From NCBI GenBank assembly GCA_963665215.2, contig CAXXWW010000008.1, positions 248,001 through 312,000 on the forward strand: a stretch of 64,000 nt of DNA, given 5' to 3'. A model generated the notes under the pieces. It made no database searches, had not been told where the DNA came from, and saw only the letters and a list, made by a program, of their open reading frames with translations. Position numbers and translations under genes: made by a program. The stretch is from G963665215 sp963665215. GTDB taxonomy: Bacteria; Chloroflexota; Dehalococcoidia; Lucifugimonadales; CAUZJF01. Below are positions 44,366-53,877 of this stretch, piece by piece (position 1 is the first letter of the stretch; each line of letters starts with the position of its first letter).

Positions 44366-45733
44366 GAGGTTACGTCAATAGGTGTGTAAACGACATCAGG
44401 CGGCGACCTTCTCAGCCGTTGATTCAATGGCGATTCCATCCGCATACTGTGCACCGAGATAGACGTCTTCGATCAACTCAGGGGCCTTCAGACGCCTGAA
44501 GCGCTGTTCGGCGACCATCAACATTTTCCAGATCACCGCTATCGCCCGATCGACCCTCTTGTAGCGCTTGGCGGCATCGGTCCGAAGCCTGAGGGCCGCG
44601 AAGGGTGATTCTACCGGGTTCGTCGTGCGAAGGTGCCCCCAGTGCTCCTTTGGGAAGTCATAGAAGGTGACCATGCGGTCCCAGTCCCGCTCCAAGGCCT
44701 CTGAGGCCGCCTCGTAGGAATGGTCGCCGCACCACCTGGTGAACACCGTCCTGAGCCGCTCAGCCTCTGTCCGAGTCGGCGCGTAGGGGATAGTACGCAG
44801 CATGAGCTTGGCCTGGTCCTGTCGTCGCTTTGGAAGCTTGGCGAGCACGTTTACGATCTTGTGGTTCCAGCAGCGTTGCTCTGCCGCCTGCGGATAGACG
44901 TTGCGCAGAGCTCCCCAGATGCCCAGGTGTCCGTCTCCAACCACCAGCCTCGGGCAGCTCAAGCCCCGGCGCTTGATGTCCCTGAGCACCTCGGACCAGT
45001 TCTCTGTGGACTCCCTGTATCCGGGAACAGCGCTCACCACCACCTTGCTCCCGTCGCTCAGGGCCGCCATTACCACCAGTACCGCCGCCTTCTCCTTCTC
45101 AAGACCAGCCTTGACGTAGACTCCATCCACCCACATGTAGACCACTTCCAGGTCATCGAGGGGCCGGCTGCGCCATTGGGCAAGCTCATCGTTCCACTTA
45201 TCCTTCAACCGGGCCACCGTGCTCGCCGATACCGGTGCGTCCTCTCCCAGCAGCCCCCGCAAAGCCAGATCGAAGTCGCCTTCGGATAGACCGTGCAGGT
45301 ACAGCTCGGGGATCAACTCAGCAACCTTCCTGGTCCTGTTGACGAACAGCGGCAGCAGCCGGCTCTCGAACTGCTCCTCGGTATCGCGGACTCGCGGCCG
45401 CCTCAGCTGTATCGTTCCCGAACTCAGCGTAAGCCTCCGAGCTCTGCCGTATCCGTTCCGATAGCCGGTATCGTTGTCCGAGTCGGATCTGAGCGCCGAC
45501 TTCGCCCTTCCCAGAAACGCCGTCACCTCCTCCTCCAGCAACTCCTGGATCAGCCTCTGGACCTGGCTTCGCACCCAATCCTCCAACTGCTCCCACTCCG
45601 GCCTTGACTCCGACCTACTCTCAGTGCTTTCCTTCCTCATGGGCGGTCTATCTCCTCTCTTGGGCCTCGAGCCCGTGTTGTTCAGAGAGAGGGCACACCG
45701 CCTGACTGTTTACACACTTTTTGAAGATACCTC
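44366..45733 (-). mobile_element. IS256-family insertion sequence, copy 4 (1368 bp)
   Basis: Flanked by the perfect 8-bp duplication CCACCATC (44358-44365 and 45734-45741), so it is an independent simple insertion. It landed at the left edge of a repeat-R copy. Confidence 0.94.
44396..45640 (-). CDS. IS256-family transposase, copy 4
   Basis: 414 residues, intact. Arg in KRRQDQAK is shared with copy 2. It has the same two Asp motifs and QRCWNHK as copy 1. Confidence 0.93.
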   Translation of the reverse strand: MRKESTESRSESRPEWEQLEDWVRSQVQRLIQELLEEEVTAFLGRAKSALRSDSDNDTGYRNGYGRARRLTLSSGTIQLRRPRVRDTEEQFESRLLPLFVNRTRKVAELIPELYLHGLSEGDFDLALRGLLGEDAPVSASTVARLKDKWNDELAQWRSRPLDDLEVVYMWVDGVYVKAGLEKEKAAVLVVMAALSDGSKVVVSAVPGYRESTENWSEVLRDIKRRGLSCPRLVVGDGHLGIWGALRNVYPQAAEQRCWNHKIVNVLAKLPKRRQDQAKLMLRTIPYAPTRTEAERLRTVFTRWCGDHSYEAASEALERDWDRMVTFYDFPKEHWGHLRTTNPVESPFAALRLRTDAAKRYKRVDRAIAVIWKMLMVAEQRFRRLKAPELIEDVYLGAQYADGIAIESTAEKVAA

Positions 45734-45963
45734 CCACCATCCTCGACGAGAGCCATCGTAGTATTACTCATGAACGTCGTCAACCATCCCATCGAGCGTA
45801 CAAAACCATCTCTCGGCGTCGTGAACTGGCGTTCGATGGGCAGCGGAGGTGGCTGTCACTCCGTTTGCACTCCCTTCGAACTCCCCCAGGCACGCACCTC
45901 GCCCTTTGCTACCCTCATTACCTCTGATGACCTCAAGGATATTCGCTACCCTGGCGCAGGATG
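45734..45963 (+). repeat. Dispersed repeat family R, copy d
   Basis: CACCATCCTCGACGAGAGCC, ATCGTAGTATTACTCATGAA, CGTCGTCAACCATCCCATC, CGTGAACTGGCGTTCGATGG, then GATGACCTCAAGGATATTCG. It aligns along its length with the inverse of 61450-61689. The region to 46269 has open frames without a recognisable family. Confidence 0.65.
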
Positions 45964-46269
45964 GAGCCCACTGATACGCTCCATCCGCCGCAGGCGGCCC
46001 GGAACACCTCCCGAGGCACAGCCACCTCAGCAACCTGAAATACCAACCCCCTGGCATGCCGCGCCATCGCCCGCAGCTACGACGGGGATTGGACCTCGCC
46101 ATCGTCGATGGCGGCATCCTCTGCTTCTACGAAGCCGACTTCGGCGAGCGTATGCGTGCCCGCTTCACCCCGGAGCGGCTCGATTCCGATTCATATGAGG
46201 TTATCGGTGTCAAAGAGCATCAGTATCGCGAGCCCCGCAAGCTCCCCATCTCCTCCTCCACACGCCCGA

Positions 46270-47106
46270 TCACGCCCCACTCCGCCCGAAATACAGCCCC
46301 TCCGCCGTGCGCCACAGAATCCACTCCCTGTCCGTATCGCTGAAGAAGGGGATCATGTCCTTCATGATGAGCAGCTCGTAGAAGTTGGCGTAGAGCATCC
46401 GCTTTGGTCCGAACAGGTCGTAGACTCGCTCCAGGTACGGCCACATGTCCCGGAAGGGCAGCCCCTGCTTCGACGGGTTGTGCAGCGACGTGCGGATGTA
46501 GATGTTGGGCAGCCGGTGCAGGTCCAGCAGCGGCCCGAACCCCGCCTCGTCGGGACGGCTGATGTCGATCATGGCGAAGTGGTCGATGACGACGTTGACG
46601 CGCGGATGGCGGGCCGCCATGTCCGCCACCTGCCCGACCTGGTGCGGCGCCAGGAAGATGTTGAACACCGCGCCCAGCTCGGCCGCCTTCCGCCACAGCG
46701 GATCGCACACCGGGTCGTTCAGCCACACCACGTCCCGGTCATAGATCGGACTCAAGCGCAGGCCTGCCAGACCCCCCTCGGTGCAGGCGGCCTCCAGACG
46801 GTCCGGGTTGGCCGGATCATCGGGAGCGTGCAGCCGGTGGCCGACGAGCAGCCCGATGCCGGCAAAGCTGTCTGGCCAGGTCTTCACGCAGTGGCTGGTG
46901 TAGCTGTTGTCTCGGCCGTAGTAGCAGGGGTGGCAGATGACGACGCGATCGGCGCCGTATGTCTCCATGCCGGCAATCAGGTCTTCGCCCGACTGCTCGT
47001 GGTCGGGCGTGCTGTCGGGGCAGCTGGAGGTCTCAGGATCGATCCGGAAGCGGGGGTTGTGGAGGAGCCAGGCGTGCTCGGCCGCGTTGATGATTGGGTG
47101 GGTCAT
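46270..47106 (-). CDS. Amidohydrolase-2-type metal-dependent hydrolase
   Basis: 278 residues with the TIM-barrel pattern of amidohydrolase-2 / ACMSD-like proteins. NAAEHAWLLHNPRF stands where the usual N-terminal HxH lies, so the first metal motif is atypical (EHAW). VVICHPCYYGRDN follows, then VNVVIDHFAMIDISRP with the conserved (V/I)DH, and KRMLYANFYELL where a C-terminal Asp is usual. They hydrolyse or decarboxylate small ring compounds and lactones. ATG 47106 is chosen since CCAGGAG lies before it. The missing metal ligands make activity uncertain. Confidence 0.8.
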   Translation of the reverse strand: MTHPIINAAEHAWLLHNPRFRIDPETSSCPDSTPDHEQSGEDLIAGMETYGADRVVICHPCYYGRDNSYTSHCVKTWPDSFAGIGLLVGHRLHAPDDPANPDRLEAACTEGGLAGLRLSPIYDRDVVWLNDPVCDPLWRKAAELGAVFNIFLAPHQVGQVADMAARHPRVNVVIDHFAMIDISRPDEAGFGPLLDLHRLPNIYIRTSLHNPSKQGLPFRDMWPYLERVYDLFGPKRMLYANFYELLIMKDMIPFFSDTDREWILWRTAEGLYFGRSGA

Positions 47107-48088
47107 GGGTGCCAGCTCCTGGAGGTGCAGTGATTTGGTCACAGAGGCCGTGCGCAGGCAGGTCGCAGATTCACAGCCGGGGGGCTGTCTCTGGGGGCGG
47201 CATAGCCTGGGGGGATTTGTATTCGAGTTCCTTGGCCTTCTGGCAGTCCCGTTCCGCCGTTCCTGGCATCAGATGGGTGTAGAGGCCTAGATATGCTGTT
47301 CGGGTGAGCTAAACGGCCCGCTCCTCGAGCCAGTCTAGTGTTACCTCGATCCCAAACCCTGGCGCCTCGGAAGGCGATACGTAGCCGTGCTCGATGACAG
47401 GCGTTCCGGGCAAGACCACCATCTCCTCCAAGGGAACCCCTGGGGGTGACACCCCTTCTGATCGCTCTCCCCACGGAATCACCGGCATGGCATAGGCCAG
47501 ATGCTGTCCGTATGGGTAGTTCATCCCCGCGTGGCCGATCACGGTAAGTCCATGCGCCTCGGCGATGTGGCATATCCGAACACTTGCGCTGACTCCTCCG
47601 ACCCACTGGACGTCGGGCTGGAGGATGTCCACCAGGCCCTGTCCCGCCGCCACAGCGAAGGGGTGGATCGTGTACCAGTGCTCCCCAGTAGCCAGAGTCT
47701 GTCCCGGAACTCGGTCGCGGAATTTTGCGTAGCTGTCCATGTCCTCCGGCAGCAGGTAATCTTCCAGCCACTTGATTCTATAGGGCTTGAGCGTCTCCAC
47801 AACCCGCACTGCATATTCCACGTTTAGGGACATCCAAGAGTCCACCGCAAGCTCGATATCTGGCCCGATCTGTTCCCGGGTCCGTGCCACTAGCTCCTCG
47901 TTCTTCCGCAACCCCCCGATTCCATCTTCTGGCCCGTGGCGCAAGAATACCTTGACCGCCTTGAATCCTAACTCGAGAAACCAGTCTATATTGTCCTTAG
48001 AACTGTAGGTCAGCAGGGTGTTGGATGCGTAGCAGAATATGCTTTCCTTCACCGGCCCGCCGAGGAGTTCGTACACAGGTCGGACGAG

Positions 48089-49456
48089 GAGGTTACGTCA
48101 ATAGGTGTGTAAACGACATCAGGCGGCGACCTTCTCAGCCGTTGATTCAATGGCGATTCCATCCGCATACTGTCCACCGAGATAGACGTCTTCGATCAAC
48201 TCAGGGGCCTTCAGACGCCTGAAGCGCTGTTCGGCGACCATCAACATTTTCCAGATCACCGCTATCGCCCGATCGACCCTCTTGTAGCGCTTGGCGGCAT
48301 CGGTCCGAAGCCTGAGGGCCGCGAAGGGTGATTCTACCGGGTTCGTCGTGCGAAGGTGCCCCCAGTGCTCCTTTGGGAAGTCATAGAAGGTGACCATGCG
48401 GTCCCAGTCCCGCTCCAAGGCCTCTGAGGCCGCCTCGTAGGAATGGTCGCCGCACCACCTGGTGAACACCGTCCTGAGCCGCTCAGCCTCTGTCCGAGTC
48501 GGCGCGTAGGGGATAGTACGCAGCATGAGCTTGGCCTGGTCCTGTTGTCGCTTTGGAAGCTTGGCGAGCACGTTTACGATCTTGTGGTTCCAGCAGCGTT
48601 GCTCTGCCGCCTGCGGATAGACGTTGCGCAGAGCTCCCCAGATGCCCAGGTGTCCGTCTCCAACCACCAGCCTCGGGCAGCTCAAGCCCCGGCGCTTGAT
48701 GTCCCTGAGCACCTCGGACCAGTTCTCTGTGGACTCCCTGTATCCGGGAACAGCGCTCACCACCACCTTGCTCCCGTCGCTCAGGGCCGCCATTACCACC
48801 AGTACCGCCGCCTTCTCCTTCTCAAGACCAGCCTTGACGTAGACTCCATCCACCCACATGTAGACCACTTCCAGGTCATCGAGGGGCCGGCTGCGCCATT
48901 GGGCAAGCTCATCGTTCCACTTATCCTTCAACCGGGCCACCGTGCTCGCCGATACCGGTGCGTCCTCTCCCAGCAGCCCCCGCAAAGCCAGATCGAAGTC
49001 GCCTTCGGATAGACCGTGCAGGTACAGCTCGGGGATCAACTCAGCAACCTTCCTGGTCCTGTTGACGAACAGCGGCAGCAGCCGGCTCTCGAACTGCTCC
49101 TCGGTATCGCGGACTCGCGGCCGCCTCAGCTGTATCGTTCCCGAACTCAGCGTAAGCCTCCGGGCTCTGCCGTATCCGTTCCGATAGCCGGTATCTGAGT
49201 CCGAGTCGGATCTGAGCGCCGACTTCGCCCTTCCCAGAAACCCCGTCACCTCCTCCTCCAGCAACTCCTGGATCAGCCTCTGGACCTGGCTTCGCACCCA
49301 ATCCTCCAACTGCTCCCACTCCGGCCTTGACTCCGACCTACTCTCAGTGCTTTCCTTCCTCATGGGCGGTCTATCTCCTCTCTTGGGCCTCGAGCCCGTG
49401 TTGTTCAGAGAGAGGGTACACCGCCTGACTGTTTACACACTTTTTGAAGATACCTC
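48089..49456 (-). mobile_element. IS256-family insertion sequence, copy 5 (1368 bp), in the dehydratase gene
   Basis: The flanks CGGACGAG (48081-48088) and CGGCCGAG (49457-49464) are an 8-bp target duplication with one mismatch. One copy has mutated since insertion, so this is older than copies 2 and 4. Confidence 0.93.
48119..49363 (-). CDS. IS256-family transposase, copy 5
   Basis: 414 residues, intact but the most diverged copy: Gly for Ala in VTGFLGRAKS, Ser for Asn in SDSDTGYR and Gly for Ala in YLGGQYADG. Catalytic motifs are kept. Confidence 0.93.
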   Translation of the reverse strand: MRKESTESRSESRPEWEQLEDWVRSQVQRLIQELLEEEVTGFLGRAKSALRSDSDSDTGYRNGYGRARRLTLSSGTIQLRRPRVRDTEEQFESRLLPLFVNRTRKVAELIPELYLHGLSEGDFDLALRGLLGEDAPVSASTVARLKDKWNDELAQWRSRPLDDLEVVYMWVDGVYVKAGLEKEKAAVLVVMAALSDGSKVVVSAVPGYRESTENWSEVLRDIKRRGLSCPRLVVGDGHLGIWGALRNVYPQAAEQRCWNHKIVNVLAKLPKRQQDQAKLMLRTIPYAPTRTEAERLRTVFTRWCGDHSYEAASEALERDWDRMVTFYDFPKEHWGHLRTTNPVESPFAALRLRTDAAKRYKRVDRAIAVIWKMLMVAEQRFRRLKAPELIEDVYLGGQYADGIAIESTAEKVAA

Positions 49457-49869
49457 CGGCCGAGCAATTTGCCTTTCAGGTCCCAGATTGCGTTGTCCAC
49501 GGCGCTTATCGAGTAGCTTGCTATACCAGCCGTCCCATAGGGCGAGGACGACCTGCGCATTAGGTCCCACAGCTTCTCAGTAGCCATCGGGTCCTGGCCC
49601 TCAAGTATTTCAGCGAAGTGGTCATTTATGACCGAGCATACTGGCCCGGCCATCGGCGCAAGGCCCAAACCCCAATTGCCGTCCTCTGCCGTGACGACGC
49701 ATGCCGCCGTAGGCCACTTGGCGGACCACACGCGTCCAGGCAACTCCTGTTCCTAGCGGGCCATCGGGCTGACAAAGTGGCCTCCATTGGGGTCCGGCTC
49801 GACTCTGGGCTTTGTCTTCGGAACTGGCTTCAGATTCACGGCCACGGCCCGTACCTGACTTATCTTCAA

Positions 49870-50511
49870 CTCACGGCTCCTTCCACGGTGACAGGTCTCC
49901 AGAGCCTTGATCACCTTAGCAGTGGTAAGCTCGTTTATCGCCTCCTCCGAAATATCCAGTGTCAGTCGTGGCAGACTTTGACGCTTGGGATGTTGCCAAT
50001 CATGGTTTCATTCCCCTCTGGGGGCAGTATAGCCTATGAGGGTTGGCGAAGGGTACGGCCCGCAGCCCATGGCGCTGGGGAATAACTCGAACCCCTCGAA
50101 CTCCATTCGTACCTCCGGTCTGTTTCTGAGCGGTAGTTGAGCTCAGTAGGGTTCGAACGGTTCGATAGGTTTCCGGGGGTTAACACACGCGGGCCATGGG
50201 TGCCTCAGACCACCTCTCATTTGAGTGCTGCTGGCCGCAGGCTCCATGCAGCGCCGGGGTAACAAACATCCTTGGGGTCATCGCAGGTGATGAGCAGGCG
50301 ATCTGGCGCTGATATAGCGAGTGACGAGCGAATTTCGAGGAGTTTACGGACATTGACTGCATCAGGAGACGGTGCTAATGTTCAGCCCACCGCCGACGCA
50401 CCATCAATTAGGGTGCCCACCATTTTACGTGGGAAATCTCGGTTAGAACCCCGACCTGGGTTCCAAGACCGTTTCCCTTGGGAACACCCATTTCTGGGGT
50501 AATTCTGTCTA
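49870..50511. other. 642-bp region, no gene recognised
   Basis: Upstream of the dehydratase remnant. On the minus strand the frame LTLDISEEAINELTTAKVIK is open just before the TTG start and may be a remnant of a preceding gene. Nothing else is convincing. Confidence 0.35.
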
Positions 50512-52234
50512 AGCCCGAATCCACCGAAGGACACCGATGGACGGCGTGAGGAAAGCGGAAGGGGGGTGAGGGAGCTACAGGGGAAATAGCCTGGGTTCCA
50601 TTTGGGGTAGGGAGGTCGGCGGACGGTCTTCATCGCCGCACAGGGGCCCCTATGGCCGTCTGCGGGAGCTGCGATGCGCGGGATGGCGAGAGAATACGCA
50701 GCAGGGAACTCTCTCGGACCGGGCTGGCACGAGTCTGCGGGGATCTTCGGTTGTCCGGTGGGTGGGTCGGTCGCCGACGGTGCCGTCAGGCCGGGAGTGG
50801 AATGGCTCGCAGCCGGGCCAAGGCGCGGCTGAACTTCTCAGCCCAAGGCCAGCGATCCGGAAGATGCAGGGTCAACCGGCGTGCCGAGCGGGTGAGCCGT
50901 CCGGCCAGGGAGAAGAACCGCCGCCGGAGGGTCTTGGTGGTGGCTATCCGCTCTCCCAGACCGATCCGCGCCGTCCAGCGGGCCAGGTTGTGGGCCATCG
51001 TCTGGACGGCCAGCCAGGCGCCGTTGGCGGCGAAGCGGCCCGAGGGGAGATGGTTCAGCCCGACGCCGTACTTGAGGTCGCGTATGGCATTCTCGATCTC
51101 GGCGTGGCGGCGATGGTCAGCCTCCAGTTCGAGCAACTCCCCGTCCCGGTCGGTGATGAAGCCATGATAGCTGTATTTGGCGAAGAGGGCCAGTTGGGAA
51201 CCGGGCGTCGGCTTCACCCGCCGGACGATGAGCCGTACCGGCGCGGCGTCCGCCTCGGCCTGGAAGGGGGTGCAGGTGGTCTCGGCCACATCGGCGGCGC
51301 CGTCCATCCAGTAAGGAATCGGCGTCCAGGCATCTTCGGGTATCGCCTCGATGAGATTGTGCAGGCTTTTGTGCTGGCGGATGGTGATGGAGAAGCGGAC
51401 ATCCATCTTGCGGCAGACGGATACCACGCCATGAGTGTAGAACCCGCTGTCGGCCCGTAGCGTGAGTCGTCCGTTGGCCCCGGCGTAGCGCACCCGTCCC
51501 ACCGTCTCCCGCAGGAAGTGGGCGGCGCCGCGGGCGGTGTTGGCCCGGCCCTCGCGCAGCCGGGACATCAGCACGTCTCCGGTGCCGGCGGCGATGGCCA
51601 GCAGCGGGTGGTAGCCCCGCTTGCCGGTATAGCCGTGGTGGCGGGCGCCCTCCTTGGCCAGTCCGTAGGTCTCGCAGATGGTGGAGTCCAGGTCAATGGT
51701 CAGGGGCCCGTCGCCGGGTCCCGCCCCGGCCTGCCAAGCCCGGGCCAGCAACTCGCGGCTCACCCGGTCGAGTTGACGGACGTGGCCCCACCGGAAGCTG
51801 CGCAGGAAGGTGCCCAGGGTGGATGGCGCCTTGACCGTGCCGCCCAGGGTGCAGGCCGTCCCCCCGGTGCGCAACACATCGGCGTCGTCAATGCAGTCGC
51901 CCCCAGCCAGCGCAGACGCCACCAGCGTCATCATCTTGTCGCTCGTGTTCGCCCGCCCCGGGGCATCGCCCAGGTCGAGGCGCTGCCGGACGAGTTCGGG
52001 CAGGCCGAGGTGCCGCGCCAGGGTGGCCGGAAGGAGCAGCCCGGCATTGGCCACCAAGCGGCGGTCGTCGAAGGTGATTTGGATCCGGTCGGGGTGGTTG
52101 CGTGGCAGCATCTACTGGGTGCTCCTTTTCCGGGGCCGTTTTTTTGCTACAAAACCATTATCCCAGAAGCACAGGAGCACCTTCTTGCCGCCTCAGGACG
52201 CTAACCCGACGCCCTCCTTCGGTGGATTCGGGCT
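50512..52234 (-). mobile_element. IS1380-family insertion sequence, copy 4 (1723 bp)
   Basis: Val/ATCGG sublineage, with CTAA / TAAG at the outer edges. It lies 19 bp from the IS481 copy on its right. Confidence 0.93.
50786..52111 (-). CDS. IS1380-family DDE transposase (copy 4)
   Basis: 441 residues, intact, with the same protein as copy 1 (Val in GGTVKAPST). Confidence 0.93.
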   Translation of the reverse strand: MLPRNHPDRIQITFDDRRLVANAGLLLPATLARHLGLPELVRQRLDLGDAPGRANTSDKMMTLVASALAGGDCIDDADVLRTGGTACTLGGTVKAPSTLGTFLRSFRWGHVRQLDRVSRELLARAWQAGAGPGDGPLTIDLDSTICETYGLAKEGARHHGYTGKRGYHPLLAIAAGTGDVLMSRLREGRANTARGAAHFLRETVGRVRYAGANGRLTLRADSGFYTHGVVSVCRKMDVRFSITIRQHKSLHNLIEAIPEDAWTPIPYWMDGAADVAETTCTPFQAEADAAPVRLIVRRVKPTPGSQLALFAKYSYHGFITDRDGELLELEADHRRHAEIENAIRDLKYGVGLNHLPSGRFAANGAWLAVQTMAHNLARWTARIGLGERIATTKTLRRRFFSLAGRLTRSARRLTLHLPDRWPWAEKFSRALARLRAIPLPA

Positions 52235-52253
52235 AAGGCCTGCCCTGAGCCTG

Positions 52254-53539
52254 TGTATGGACCGGACACATGGTGGACGGGTGTTCGGAGACATGGTGGA
52301 CACATTTGAGTATGTTAGGCATCGTGCCTGAGGTCAAGCTGGGCGATTTGATGAGTGGCGAAGAAGACGTTCCAGACTCCATCGTCAGTTGTCGGCCGAA
52401 TAGCCACTGGCATGCCCTTGAAGGCCTTAGGTACCTTGAAGATACGGCCAAACAACTGGAGCCTACCTTTGTCGTGAACACGGCGTACCAGGTCGGTTGG
52501 TTCGTACTCCAAGGGTGGAAGGACCTCGGGAAACAGTCTTTGGCTCACTTGGTACTTGGTGGCCGGAGTAGCAAGGTCAAGGGCGTCATGGGGCCGCTCC
52601 AAGTTGTAGATGTCCCGCCACAGGTCGAAGGCTCTCTGGCAGTGCGCCAGATCAGTGAAGCTGCTCCCCTGCAGCACTTCAACGGTCATGGTTCGGTGGA
52701 AGCGCTCATCTTTTCCCTGTGTCTGAGGGTGATAAGGGCGTCCATGACTGACTCCGATGCCCAACCTCAGCAGCCAGACTGTAAAAGGTGTGTAGGGGTG
52801 GTCTTGGTCATGGCCCCACGGGGAGCCATTGTCCATCAACATTGTGTTGGGCAGGCCGTAGCGCCGGAAGATAGCCGTCAGGCGCTGTTGCACCATCTCT
52901 CCCTGCTCGTTACCGCAGGCCTGCAGCCCCAAGGCAAACCGAGAGTGATCGTCCAGAACAGTCAGAGGGTGGCAGCGTCCTCGGGTAAGGGGGAAGTGGC
53001 CTTTGAAGTCCATCTGCCACAGGTCGTTGGGTGCCTGGTGTTCAAATCGCTGCCAGGAACGGTGCTTGGGCCCCTCGGCGGGGTCAATGCGGCCATGACG
53101 ACGCAAGATCGCCGTGATAGTACTGGGGGCCGGCATGTCCGCCTCAAACACATCCCTGCGGTCCAAAAGCCACCGTCGCAGCTTACGAGCTCCCCAGGCC
53201 GGATGGGCCGCACGGGCAGACAGCACCGCCTGCTCAACCTGCGATGGGGTACGTGCAGGCGAGTAGTGAGGCCGCCGCGGCAGCTCGACCAGGCCTGCCT
53301 CGCTCCCTTCACGGAAACGCCCAAGCCACTTGTATCCAGTCGTAGGGCTGATCCCGAAGCGACGGCAAAGGCCCCTTTTGTTGGTGCCTTCAGCCTGCGC
53401 CAGCTCCACGAACTCTCTCCTCTGAGACATAACGGACATCTCCTTCCATGGCATGACCACCTCCTTGTAATGAAGTCATGCCTATTATGGTGTCCACCAT
53501 GTCCCCGAACATGTGTAAGCTATGTCCCCGGTCTATACA
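52254..53539 (-). mobile_element. IS481-family insertion sequence, copy 2 (1286 bp)
   Basis: Same ends and length as copy 1. The flanks (GCCTG and CACAG) do not match, so no target duplication is left. Its left neighbour is a fragment of the short dispersed repeat (CCTGCCCTGAGCC). Confidence 0.92.
52315..53454 (-). CDS. IS481-family transposase (copy 2)
   Basis: About 379 residues, intact. It has the usual Trp in DLWQMDFKG, and all three catalytic acids are present. It is likely the better working copy of the two. Confidence 0.93.
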   Translation of the reverse strand: MPWKEMSVMSQRREFVELAQAEGTNKRGLCRRFGISPTTGYKWLGRFREGSEAGLVELPRRPHYSPARTPSQVEQAVLSARAAHPAWGARKLRRWLLDRRDVFEADMPAPSTITAILRRHGRIDPAEGPKHRSWQRFEHQAPNDLWQMDFKGHFPLTRGRCHPLTVLDDHSRFALGLQACGNEQGEMVQQRLTAIFRRYGLPNTMLMDNGSPWGHDQDHPYTPFTVWLLRLGIGVSHGRPYHPQTQGKDERFHRTMTVEVLQGSSFTDLAHCQRAFDLWRDIYNLERPHDALDLATPATKYQVSQRLFPEVLPPLEYEPTDLVRRVHDKGRLQLFGRIFKVPKAFKGMPVAIRPTTDDGVWNVFFATHQIAQLDLRHDA

Positions 53540-53593
53540 CACAGGCCGGGGGGTGGTAAAGACTCCCCAGTTGCCCATGAAGCGCCGAACGGC

Positions 53594-53785
53594 CTACTCC
53601 CTCGGCGGGTGTTTCTCGATGAGCGCAGCCACCCTGGCGTCTATATCGGCCCCCAGGGGACGGCCGGCGTCGTGCAGGGCAATGCCGAGATGCGCGTCCC
53701 TCAGGAGAAGCTCGTATTCGGGTTCGTCCCCCGATTCACGACTCAGCTCCGCGTACAACGCATCGAGCTGTTCGTGCTTAAACAT
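53594..53785 (-). CDS. Small acidic protein of unknown function
   Basis: 63 residues, starting MFKHEQLDALYAELSRESGD and continuing through LLLRDAHLGIALHDAGR to AALIEKHPPRE. It is mainly helical and charged, with no Cys and no membrane segment. The composition is that of a real protein, but I know no family. It sits 93 bp downstream of the Fe-S protein gene, on the same strand, and may be cotranscribed. GGCGGG before the ATG is a weak ribosome site. Confidence 0.45.
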   Translation of the reverse strand: MFKHEQLDALYAELSRESGDEPEYELLLRDAHLGIALHDAGRPLGADIDARVAALIEKHPPRE

Positions 53786-53877
53786 CCCGCCAACCCCAGG
53801 TGCCGGCCCTGAAGAGCTCGCTTACGGTCCAGGCGTTCGTCAAGGTCGCCCGACAGCGTTCAGAGATAGAGACAAGC

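Larger units (their letters stand above)
47309..49869 (-). pseudogene. L-rhamnonate-dehydratase-like (enolase superfamily) gene split by IS256 copy 5
   Basis: Joining 49869-49457 to 48080-47309 restores one reading frame. TTG 49869 (GGAAGGAG upstream) gives LKISQVRAVAVNLKPVPKTK and FVSPMAR. The frame then goes through AIWDLKGKLLGR, the IS, and PVYELLGGPVKES. Superfamily residues follow: Lys in FKAVKVFLRHGPEDG, Asp in LAVDSWMSL, Glu in IKWLEDYLLPED, Glu in LATGEHWY and His in VIGHAGMNY. VDSWMSLNVEYA and GEHWYT place it near L-rhamnonate dehydratases, which convert sugar acids to 2-keto-3-deoxy acids. Besides the IS, an in-frame TAG follows SPMAR. The part at 47309-48076 could still be read alone, but it lacks the capping domain. 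Confidence 0.82.
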
